From Desulfuromonas sp. SDB (GTDB taxonomy: Bacteria > SDB-A): a stretch of DNA of 36,218 nucleotides. The position numbers and the translations under genes were made by a program. The DNA lies in the NCBI GenBank assembly GCA_001412365.1, contig LKUE01000331.1, positions 1 through 36,218 on the forward strand, read 5' to 3'. Positions 16,821-24,150 of the stretch are shown in pieces. Each line of letters starts with the position of its first letter. Position 1 is the stretch's first letter. Below the pieces are notes generated by a model. The model was given only the letters and a program-made list of their open reading frames with translations, was not told the origin of the DNA and searched no databases.

Positions 16821-17228
16821 ATGAATAACAAACTTACTTTGGAGAATATTCAACAGTTTGATCTGGATGAATTTCAGGAAATATCCGGAGAAAATATCTT
16901 TGCCTGCTATCAATGCGGCAATTGTTCTGCAGGCTGTCCGGCCGCAGACTTTATGGATCTAGCTCCCCATGAGGTGATTCGCCTGCTTCAACTTGGTCAA
17001 ATTGATGAAGTAGTTAAAACCAACACCGTGTGGATATGCGCTGCCTGTGTAACCTGTAGGGTAAGATGCCCCAAAGGGGTTGACCTGTCCAAGATAATGG
17101 AAGCAGTCCGGCAGATAGTTTTGCGTAAGAAAAACAATTATGTGGATTTAAATAAGATAGAATCTGAATTGAGAGAAAAACTTCCTCAAATCGCCCTGGT
17201 GGGCAATTTCAGAAAGTTTACTCTGTAG
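16821..17228 (+). CDS. hdrC: Heterodisulfide reductase subunit C (HdrC)
   Basis: A 135-residue ferredoxin-like subunit with CYQCGNCSAGCP and CAACVTCRVRCP, two [4Fe-4S] motifs separated by about 45 residues as in HdrC. It conducts electrons between HdrA and HdrB. The ORF track starts at TTG 16815; ATG 16821 with AAGAAGGGA seven bases upstream is the better start. There are no membrane segments, so this is the cytosolic HdrABC form, not HdrDE. Confidence 0.93.
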   Translation: MNNKLTLENIQQFDLDEFQEISGENIFACYQCGNCSAGCPAADFMDLAPHEVIRLLQLGQIDEVVKTNTVWICAACVTCRVRCPKGVDLSKIMEAVRQIVLRKKNNYVDLNKIESELREKLPQIALVGNFRKFTL

Positions 17229-17255
17229 TTTAGATTTTTCAGTGGAGGATAGCTA

Positions 17256-18134
17256 ATGGAAATATCATATTATCCTGGTTGTACCCTGAAAACTTCAGCA
17301 AAAAATTATGAAAAAACAGGGTTAGCCTTACTTCCTATCTTTGATATCAGTCCAGTTGAAATCAAAGACTGGGTGTGCTGCGGAGCAACCTATTCTTTAA
17401 CCTCTGATAATTTAATGTACCAGCTTGCCCCTATTCGTACTTTAATCAGGGCTAAGGAATCAGGCAATCCCCGACTTCTGACTCTTTGCGACATGTGCTA
17501 CAACACCTTGAAGAGAGCCGCACTATTTATTGAAAATGATGAAGAAAAAAGAGAAAAAATTAAAAATTTCATGGATGAAGAAGAAACTGATTATCGGGGA
17601 GATGAAGTGGAGGTAGTGCATCTGTTAACTTTGCTCAATGAAATTGGTTCACAAAAAATTTCTGAAAAGCTGGTTAAATCTCCCCTGGACTTAAAAATTG
17701 CAACTTATTACGGATGTATGCTGCTTAGACCCAAAGAAATTCAAGCTGACTCTGCGGAAAACCCACAGTTAATGGAAAACATATTTCAAGGTATGGGAGT
17801 GGAAGTTGTTGAGTATCCTTTTAGAACTGAATGCTGCGGTTCTTATCAAATTGTCAACCGCAGGGAAATAATTTTGGATAGAACAAAAAAGATAATATCT
17901 TCCGCGGTTAAAAATAATGCTGATTTGATGGTGTTAAGCTGTCCTCTATGCGATTACAACTTAGAAGCCACCCAGAAAGAGCTAATCGAACAAGACAGTA
18001 ACTTTAAACCGCTTCCGGTTTTATATTTCTCTCAGCTGCTGGCTTTGATCCTGGGTATTGACCCTGAAATTAATGATTGGTCATTGCATAATATTGATCC
18101 TACACCAGTTTTAAAGAGGAAAGGTTTATTATGA
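17256..18134 (+). CDS. hdrB: Heterodisulfide reductase subunit B (HdrB), two CCG domains
   Basis: The 292-residue subunit has two complete cysteine-rich CCG domains: first YPGCTLK, WVCCGA, CDMCYNTL; second YYGCMLLRP, ECCGSYQ, SCPLCDYNL. In methanogens these bind two non-cubane [4Fe-4S] clusters that reduce the CoM-CoB heterodisulfide. Bacteria lack those cofactors, so the true substrate is unknown; a disulfide or a relay role toward the nearby fumarate reductase-like subunits is possible. GGAGGA precedes the ATG, and an ATGA overlap couples it to hdrA. Confidence 0.93.
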   Translation: MEISYYPGCTLKTSAKNYEKTGLALLPIFDISPVEIKDWVCCGATYSLTSDNLMYQLAPIRTLIRAKESGNPRLLTLCDMCYNTLKRAALFIENDEEKREKIKNFMDEEETDYRGDEVEVVHLLTLLNEIGSQKISEKLVKSPLDLKIATYYGCMLLRPKEIQADSAENPQLMENIFQGMGVEVVEYPFRTECCGSYQIVNRREIILDRTKKIISSAVKNNADLMVLSCPLCDYNLEATQKELIEQDSNFKPLPVLYFSQLLALILGIDPEINDWSLHNIDPTPVLKRKGLL

Positions 18135-20065
18135 AAAGGATAGGCGTTTTTATATGCCACTGTGGTATAAACATCGCGGGAACAGTGGATATTGAAAAGT
18201 TAACCTCACAAATCAAAGAATACCCTAATGTTGTTCACGTTGAAAACTATAAATACATGTGTTCTTCTCCCGGTCAGCAATTAATCAATCAGCAGATCAT
18301 GGACAAAAATCTTGATGCGGTGGTGGTTGCTGCCTGTTCACCCTCTCTTCATGAGAATACCTTCAGAACCTCAGTCCAGCGGGTGGAGATGAATCCCTAT
18401 AACTGCGAAATTGCCAATATTCGAGAGCAATGCAGCTGGGTACATGATGATAAACAAATTGCCACAGACAAAGCGGCGAAAATAATTAAGTCCATGGTGG
18501 AGAAAACTGTCCTGGATGAACCTTTAATGCCCATCACTGTACCCGTGAACAGAAAGGCATTGGTAATAGGGGGCGGAGTAGCAGGGATGCAGGCAGCTTT
18601 AAATATTGCCAATAACGGCTATGAGGTAATTTTAGTGGAAAGGGAATCTTCAATCGGCGGACACATGGCTATGTTATCGGAAACATTCCCCACCTTGGAT
18701 TGTTCTCAATGTATCCTTACTCCAAAGATGGTTGAAGTAGATCAGCATCCCAATATCACCTTAATAACTTATTCCGAAGTAGTTGAAGTTTCCGGATTTG
18801 TAGGAAATTTTAAAGTCAAGATAAAACAAAAGGCAAAATATGTGGATTGGGAGAAATGCAACGGATGCGGAGATTGTATTACCGAATGTCCTATCAATAC
18901 TCCCAGTGAATTTGAACAGCAGCTGGGAGAACGTCATGCCATCTACCGTCCGTTTCCCCAGGCAGTTCCCAATAAAGTAATTGTAGATATGGATGAATGC
19001 ATTCAGTGTATGGTTTGTCAGGTTTTCTGTCCCACTGATGCAATTGATTTTAACCAGAAAGATAGCATTGTTGAACAGGAAGTGGGGGCAATTGTTTTAG
19101 CTACCGGATATCAACTGTATTCTCTTAAAAATCTACCTGAATACGGAGGGGGAGAGATAGAGGATGTGATTGACGGTCTCGCCTTTGAAAGATTACTTTC
19201 CGCTTCCGGTCCTACCCAGGGCGTGGTTAAAAGACCTTCCGATGGGAAAATTCCCCAGGATGTCGTTTTTATCCAGTGCGCAGGTTCCCGGGATCCTGAA
19301 AACCATATGCCCTACTGTTCCCGAATTTGCTGTATGTATACAGCTAAGCATGCTATGCTGTACAAGCACAGAGTTCATCAGGGCAGAGCTTATATATTTT
19401 ACATGGATATCCGTTCCGGGGGCAAGGACTACGAAGAATTTGTGCAGAGAGTTATGGAAGAGGAACGGGTAGTATATCTGAGGGGCAAAGTATCCAGGTT
19501 ATATGAAGAAGATGGAAAAGTGGTGGTATGCGGAACGGATACCTTAACCCGCAGAAATGTGGAAATAAAAGCTGATTTGGTGGTTACCGCAACCCCCATC
19601 AGACCGATTGAGGATATTGATCAGTTATCCAAGCTTTTTAAAATCAGTATCAATCAAAATGGCTTTTTAACTGAAGCTCATCCCAAACTCCGACCGGTGG
19701 AATCGTTAACCTCCGGAATTTATTTAGCTGGCTGCGCTCAAGCCCCCCGGGACATCCCGGACACAGTTGCACAAGCCTCGGGAGCTGCTTCCATGGTTTG
19801 TGCTTTATTTTCCTCTGACCAGTTATATCATGATCCCATAATTGCAGGAGTAGATGAAGACCTCTGTTCAGGATGCGGTATCTGTGTAGGAGTTTGTCCT
19901 TACAGTGCTCGAACATTGAATCGTGAAAAAGGAATAGTGGAAGTCAATGAAGTGCTCTGTGAAGCATGCGGAGCATGCTCTGCCGCCTGTCCTTCCGGGG
20001 CAGCTCAGCAGAGAAATTTCACCGACATTCAGTTGAAAAACATGGTCAAGGCAATTCTTGGTTAA
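18131..20065 (+). CDS. hdrA: Heterodisulfide reductase subunit A (HdrA), bifurcating flavoprotein
   Basis: HdrA carries the FAD that splits electron pairs in the MvhADG-HdrABC complex. The 644 residues show: an N-terminal ICHCGINIAG domain; a thioredoxin-reductase-like FAD domain with VIGGGVAGMQAAL and LVERESSIGGHMA (from about 138); an inserted ferredoxin with CNGCGDCITECP and CIQCMVCQVFCP; and a C-terminal ferredoxin with CSGCGICVGVCP and CEACGACSAACP. All cluster motifs are intact and the length is that of stand-alone archaeal HdrA. This integrity supports a working bifurcating or confurcating flavin site. Confidence 0.95.
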   Translation: MKRIGVFICHCGINIAGTVDIEKLTSQIKEYPNVVHVENYKYMCSSPGQQLINQQIMDKNLDAVVVAACSPSLHENTFRTSVQRVEMNPYNCEIANIREQCSWVHDDKQIATDKAAKIIKSMVEKTVLDEPLMPITVPVNRKALVIGGGVAGMQAALNIANNGYEVILVERESSIGGHMAMLSETFPTLDCSQCILTPKMVEVDQHPNITLITYSEVVEVSGFVGNFKVKIKQKAKYVDWEKCNGCGDCITECPINTPSEFEQQLGERHAIYRPFPQAVPNKVIVDMDECIQCMVCQVFCPTDAIDFNQKDSIVEQEVGAIVLATGYQLYSLKNLPEYGGGEIEDVIDGLAFERLLSASGPTQGVVKRPSDGKIPQDVVFIQCAGSRDPENHMPYCSRICCMYTAKHAMLYKHRVHQGRAYIFYMDIRSGGKDYEEFVQRVMEEERVVYLRGKVSRLYEEDGKVVVCGTDTLTRRNVEIKADLVVTATPIRPIEDIDQLSKLFKISINQNGFLTEAHPKLRPVESLTSGIYLAGCAQAPRDIPDTVAQASGAASMVCALFSSDQLYHDPIIAGVDEDLCSGCGICVGVCPYSARTLNREKGIVEVNEVLCEACGACSAACPSGAAQQRNFTDIQLKNMVKAILG

Positions 20066-20087
20066 CCTTGTAGAGAAGGGATTAAAT

Positions 20088-20498
20088 ATGTATGAACCTA
20101 AGATAGTTGCATTTTTTTGTAAATGGTGTACTTCTGCCGGAGCTGACCTGGCCGGAACATCCCGGCTTAAATATCCCCCCAATGTGGTGGGAATCAGGGT
20201 AATGTGTTCCAGCCGGATTGATCCCGAACATATTATGGCTGCTTTCCGCAATGGAGCAGACGGAGTTTTCATCGGGGGATGCCACCCCGGGGATTGTCAT
20301 TATCAAACCGGTAATTATCAGACTTTAAAAAGGATAACCTTGCTTAAACAGATGATTGAAGATTTAGGAATAAATCCCCAACGGTTAAGATTGGAATGGA
20401 TATCCGCGGCAGAAGGTCAACGGTTTTCCGAAATAATAAAAGAATTTACCCAACAGGTAAAAAATCTAGGTCAATTAAAAAGTGAACCATTGCAGTGA
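20088..20498 (+). CDS. mvhD: F420-nonreducing hydrogenase iron-sulfur subunit D (MvhD)
   Basis: MvhD links the hydrogenase to HdrA through a [2Fe-2S] cluster. The 136 residues match the family well: FFCKWCTSAGADLAG, IRVMCSSRIDP, and GADGVFIGGCHPGDCHY with the clustered cysteines. The track start (TTG 20058) lies inside hdrA; ATG 20088 with AGAAGGGA upstream gives the family N-terminus. Its presence is the key reason for calling the hydrogenase Hdr-linked. Confidence 0.94.
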   Translation: MYEPKIVAFFCKWCTSAGADLAGTSRLKYPPNVVGIRVMCSSRIDPEHIMAAFRNGADGVFIGGCHPGDCHYQTGNYQTLKRITLLKQMIEDLGINPQRLRLEWISAAEGQRFSEIIKEFTQQVKNLGQLKSEPLQ

Positions 20499-20505
20499 TA
20501 TTTTT

Positions 20506-21012
20506 ATGAGCCAAACCAAGAAAATAATTGTAGGTATGGGAAATTCCATTCTTGGAGACGACGGTTTAGGATGTTACATCACCTCCCGGCTTCAACAGGA
20601 AAACCTGGATTATCAAATTGTAACCTCACCCTCATCCGGTTTCAACTTAGCTGATCATATTATTGATAAAGATCAAGCAGTTTTTATCGATTCAATTATA
20701 ACCGGCAAGCATAACCCTGGTGATGTTATCACTTACTGTTTGGAAGATTTTAAATCCTGTCAACCATTCAGCATCCATTCAACTGACCTGGCAAATGCAA
20801 TTCAACTCTATCAGAAGTTCAATATTCCCATTCCCTCCCAGATTTTATTTATTGCAGTTGAAGTAAAGGATAACTACACCTTTAAAGAAAATTTCAGTCC
20901 GGAAATCAGTGAAAATATTGATCATATCTACAATCAGGTAAAATTTAAAATATTTGATTTTTTTAGCTGCACTAACCGAGTTAAAGAATACAAAGGAGGA
21001 ATTAATGGCTAA
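20506..21012 (+). CDS. NiFe hydrogenase maturation protease (HycI/HyaD family)
   Basis: The endopeptidase that trims the C-terminus of the large subunit after nickel insertion. The 168-residue form begins MSQTKKIIVGMGNSILGDDGLG, the conserved GxGNxxxxDDGxG signature with the nickel-sensing acidic residue, followed by FIDSI and SIHSTDL where further metal-binding Asp and His occur. The track uses GTG 20482, overlapping mvhD; ATG 20506 starts closer to the family core, though neither has a strong ribosome site. Its target is presumably MvhA. No hyp accessory genes are in the window. Confidence 0.88.
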   Translation: MSQTKKIIVGMGNSILGDDGLGCYITSRLQQENLDYQIVTSPSSGFNLADHIIDKDQAVFIDSIITGKHNPGDVITYCLEDFKSCQPFSIHSTDLANAIQLYQKFNIPIPSQILFIAVEVKDNYTFKENFSPEISENIDHIYNQVKFKIFDFFSCTNRVKEYKGGING

Positions 21013-21772
21013 GCAAGAACATCAGAATATTATGGATAAGATTGCTTCAGCAAATAAATCAGTAACTACCGGGGTTGATGAAAAGGATATTGAGCACTGG
21101 GTAACCATATACATCATGGGAGACGAATATAAAGTCCCTGCTGATCTTACCATTATGCAAGCGATGGAATTTGCCGGTTTTAAATTCACTCGATCCTGCG
21201 GCTGTCGGGCAGGCTTTTGCGGAGCCTGCTCTACAGTGTACCGATTAAAAAATGATTACAAGCTTCAAACGGATATGGCCTGCCAGACCAGGGTTCAAGA
21301 CGGAATGTTTTTAGTTCAGATCCCCTTTGCCCCTGCAGATAAAGCAGCTTACCTTATTAATGAGGAAACTTATCAACCAAATATTTTCATCAAGTACTAT
21401 CCGGAAATAGCCAGATGTGTTTCCTGCAATACATGTACTAAAGCATGCCCTCAAGACTTACAGGTGATGGATTACATCCAGGCAGCATTGCGGGGAGATT
21501 TTGCCAGAGTGGCTGAACTTTCCTTTGACTGCATACAATGCGGTCTTTGTGCAATTAGATGTCCTGCGGAAATTGTCCATTATCATGTGGCTCAGTTAGG
21601 CAGAAGAATGTACTCAGTACATGGATTGAAAAAAGAAGAAAATGTTGAAAACAGAGTCAAAGAAATTGAAAAGGGAAAGTTTAACCAGGATTTCAAAAAA
21701 TTCCTGGATATGGATGAACAAGAAATCAAACAAGCCTACCGGGATCAACAAAAATCAAAAGAAGTTTACTGA
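21005..21772 (+). CDS. Fumarate reductase/succinate dehydrogenase iron-sulfur-type subunit with HdrC-like C-terminal half
   Basis: A 255-residue electron-transfer protein. The N-terminal domain is a plant-type [2Fe-2S] ferredoxin fold with Cys67, Cys72, Cys75 and Cys93 (CGCRAGFCGAC...C). The C-terminal half has CVSCNTCTKACP (138-149) and CIQCGLCAIRCP (176-187). Both are full [4Fe-4S] motifs; in SdhB/FrdB the second motif lacks its second cysteine and holds a [3Fe-4S] cluster. The 38-residue spacing resembles HdrC. A perfect AAAGGAGGA precedes ATG 21005; the longer track ORF is not needed. A role as wire between HdrABC and the FrdA-like protein is inferred. TfrB of methanogens, which combines FrdB-like and HdrB-like parts, is the closest described analogy. 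Confidence 0.85.
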   Translation: MAKQEHQNIMDKIASANKSVTTGVDEKDIEHWVTIYIMGDEYKVPADLTIMQAMEFAGFKFTRSCGCRAGFCGACSTVYRLKNDYKLQTDMACQTRVQDGMFLVQIPFAPADKAAYLINEETYQPNIFIKYYPEIARCVSCNTCTKACPQDLQVMDYIQAALRGDFARVAELSFDCIQCGLCAIRCPAEIVHYHVAQLGRRMYSVHGLKKEENVENRVKEIEKGKFNQDFKKFLDMDEQEIKQAYRDQQKSKEVY

Positions 21773-21809
21773 TAGAAATAATCATCTAACTCTGAAAAAG
21801 GAGTTTAAT

Positions 21810-23477
21810 ATGGCTAAAAAGTACACCCTGATCAACGGATATCCTGAATATATGAGGGAATCAATAAAGTTGGTGGAGAAAACCAGGAATAAACGGGTGG
21901 GAAAACTTCCCAAGCCCATGACCTTGGAAGAAAGAGATGAACTGCTAAATCTGTGCCATCCAGATTATGCACCAGGGGGTAAAAGGAAAATTTCAGTAGG
22001 AGTAAATCAGGGAGATATTGCTCCCAATGAGGTAGCTGATCTTCTGGAATCAAAACCTTTAGTAGATTCCAAAGATATTGATCTAACCAAACCTGATTTT
22101 GAAACTGATTTGTTGATCATAGGAGGTGGTTTAGCCGGAACTTCAGCCGCCTTGCTGGCTAATGATAATGGAATTCCCGCTGAAAAAATTTTGCTGGTGA
22201 ACAAACTCAGACATGGAGACTCCAACTCAATTATGGCTCAAGGAGGAACTCAAGCTGCCGACCGGCCTAATGATTCACCGGCTATTCATTTCATTGATGC
22301 CCTGGGGGGTGGGCATTTTACCAATAAACCAGAAGTGTTAAAAGCTTTAGTGGAAGAAGCTCCCTTATCAATCAAATGGCTATGTGATTTAGGGGTACTT
22401 TTTGATCGTGAGCCAGATGGAAGTTTTACCGAACTTTCCGGAGGGGGGACTTCCCGAAAGAGAATGCATGCCTGCCGTGACTATACCGGTATGGAAGAAT
22501 TAAGGGTAATAAGAGATGAGTTCAGAAGCAGGAATATCCCTTTCCTGGAATTTTACCCTGCTATTGAACTGCTCACTGATCCTGAAAACGGTAAAGTAAC
22601 CGGTGCTTTACTGTGGGGACTGGAAACCAAAGAATACATGGTGGTAAAAGCTAAAGCCACCATAATGGCTACCGGAGGTTTTGGAAGGCTGCATATCCGG
22701 GGATTCCCCACCACCAATCATTACGGAGCCACCTATGACGGAGCAGTAATTGCCTATCGGGCTGGAGCTAAGCTGAGAGATACGGACACTGTTCAGTATC
22801 ATCCTACGGGAGCTGCTTATCCTCAACAGATAATTGGACTATTGCTTACTGAAAAATTACGCACCAGTGGTGCTCAGCCTTTGAATAAAAAAGGAGAGTC
22901 ATTTGTTTATCCTTTGGAACCCAGAGATGTTGAGGCATCCGCATTCATCCGGGAATGCTATATCAATGATAACGGAGTGTCCACTCCTTCCGGAATGAAA
23001 GGCATTTGGCTGGATACTCCCATGATTGACCTGGTCAAGGGCAAAGGAGCGACTGCTAAATCCTTTCCCGGGATGATAAGAATGTTCAACCGTTTTGGCA
23101 TTGATATGACTAAAGATCCGGTGCTGGTCTTTCCCACCCTTCATTATCAAAATGGAGGGATTGAAACTGATCCTGGTGGTAAAACCAATATCCCCGGTTT
23201 ATTTGTGGCAGGAGAGGTTTCCGGAGGGGTTCACGGCAAGAACCGTTTAATGGGAAATTCCACTTTGGACTGCATTGTTTTCGGAAGAATCTCCGGGGTG
23301 GAAGCAGCTCAATATATAAAATCCTGCAAAGGCAAAGACAAACTTTCCCTTAATCATATTGACAATTGGAATCAACAACTCATTAATGCTAAAATTAAAT
23401 CACCACTCAAGGCACCTATACTGTTTCCGGAATACCGGGGTAAAGCAGTACTGGCTAGAATGATAGATATTTTTTAA
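21810..23477 (+). CDS. FrdA/SdhA-family flavoprotein, probable soluble fumarate reductase catalytic subunit
   Basis: The 555-residue protein (ATG 21810 behind AAAAAGGAG) has a roughly 95-residue N-terminal extension, then the FAD-binding LLIIGGGLAGTSAAL. The residues that handle fumarate/succinate in FrdA are all present: His331 (YHPTG), Arg372 (PRD), His445 (HYQNGG) and Arg479 (KNRLMGNS). At the position of the His that binds FAD covalently in FrdA/SdhA there is Asn139 (DSNSIMAQGG), so FAD should be non-covalent. The C-terminus after the NRLMGNS block is short, lacking most of the SdhA helical tail. No SdhC/SdhD membrane genes occur. L-aspartate oxidase is the alternative family reading, but the iron-sulfur partner and TCA context argue for fumarate. 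Confidence 0.85.
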   Translation: MAKKYTLINGYPEYMRESIKLVEKTRNKRVGKLPKPMTLEERDELLNLCHPDYAPGGKRKISVGVNQGDIAPNEVADLLESKPLVDSKDIDLTKPDFETDLLIIGGGLAGTSAALLANDNGIPAEKILLVNKLRHGDSNSIMAQGGTQAADRPNDSPAIHFIDALGGGHFTNKPEVLKALVEEAPLSIKWLCDLGVLFDREPDGSFTELSGGGTSRKRMHACRDYTGMEELRVIRDEFRSRNIPFLEFYPAIELLTDPENGKVTGALLWGLETKEYMVVKAKATIMATGGFGRLHIRGFPTTNHYGATYDGAVIAYRAGAKLRDTDTVQYHPTGAAYPQQIIGLLLTEKLRTSGAQPLNKKGESFVYPLEPRDVEASAFIRECYINDNGVSTPSGMKGIWLDTPMIDLVKGKGATAKSFPGMIRMFNRFGIDMTKDPVLVFPTLHYQNGGIETDPGGKTNIPGLFVAGEVSGGVHGKNRLMGNSTLDCIVFGRISGVEAAQYIKSCKGKDKLSLNHIDNWNQQLINAKIKSPLKAPILFPEYRGKAVLARMIDIF

Positions 23478-23500
23478 CCCATGTTGACCAAGGGGGATTA

Positions 23501-24118
23501 ATGGATGTAATCAAGGTTAAGTCTAATTATCCTAAACAAGAAAAATTAAAGGATGGGAATATTCTCAACATCCGCATAATGACCAAAGAGGATAAACCTT
23601 TAATAATCGAATATTTCAAAAAACTTCCCCATCAGGACATGATGTACTTCAGAATGGATATTACCTCAGAAGGTTTGGATTACTGGATCAAGAGGGAACA
23701 GGAAGAGCTGGCTATAACTTTGCTCGGGTTTATTGACCAGCAACTGGTGGGGATATCTGCCCTTCATCAAGATCTTGCTGCTTCATCATACCATGTGGGA
23801 TATATTAGATTAAGTGTATCTGCTCAACATCGAAAAAAAGGAATTGCTTCCATTCTTGCTCACGAGATAAATGCAATTGCTTTTTCTTTGAATTTTGAAA
23901 AAGTATGTGTGGAATTAACTCCGGAACAAAAAAGTTCTAAAAATATTGTTTCCGACAAATTGGGATTTAAGCAGGAAGCAATTTTAAAAGATCACATTAT
24001 GGATAAAAATAATCAAAAACACGACTTGATCATAATGTCCAATAACCCCAACGATGTATTAGCGCAATTAAAACAGAGAACTGTATTTACTGACACCAGA
24101 TATGGTCAGGAATACTGA
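23501..24118 (+). CDS. GNAT family N-acetyltransferase
   Basis: The 205-residue protein shows a GNAT fold: an N-terminal IRIMTKEDKPLI strand-helix, a central IRLSVSAQHRKKGIASIL segment matching motif A (acetyl-CoA pyrophosphate binding, R/Q-x-x-G-x-G/A), and a C-terminal LGFKQEA segment. Substrate is unknown. It sits between the fumarate reductase-like gene and malic enzyme in the same operon (23 bases after the former, 32 before the latter), behind an AGGGGGA site. A protein-lysine acetyltransferase acting on the surrounding metabolic enzymes is a possible but unproven role. Confidence 0.85.
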   Translation: MDVIKVKSNYPKQEKLKDGNILNIRIMTKEDKPLIIEYFKKLPHQDMMYFRMDITSEGLDYWIKREQEELAITLLGFIDQQLVGISALHQDLAASSYHVGYIRLSVSAQHRKKGIASILAHEINAIAFSLNFEKVCVELTPEQKSSKNIVSDKLGFKQEAILKDHIMDKNNQKHDLIIMSNNPNDVLAQLKQRTVFTDTRYGQEY

Positions 24119-24150
24119 TTCTTCAATAAAATTTTCTAAAGGAGATCAAC

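Noticed and set aside
21642-21809. Extended N-terminus of the FrdA-like ORF
   Set aside because: These codons lie inside the upstream iron-sulfur gene in another frame; ATG 21810 with AAAAAGGAG is the proper start.
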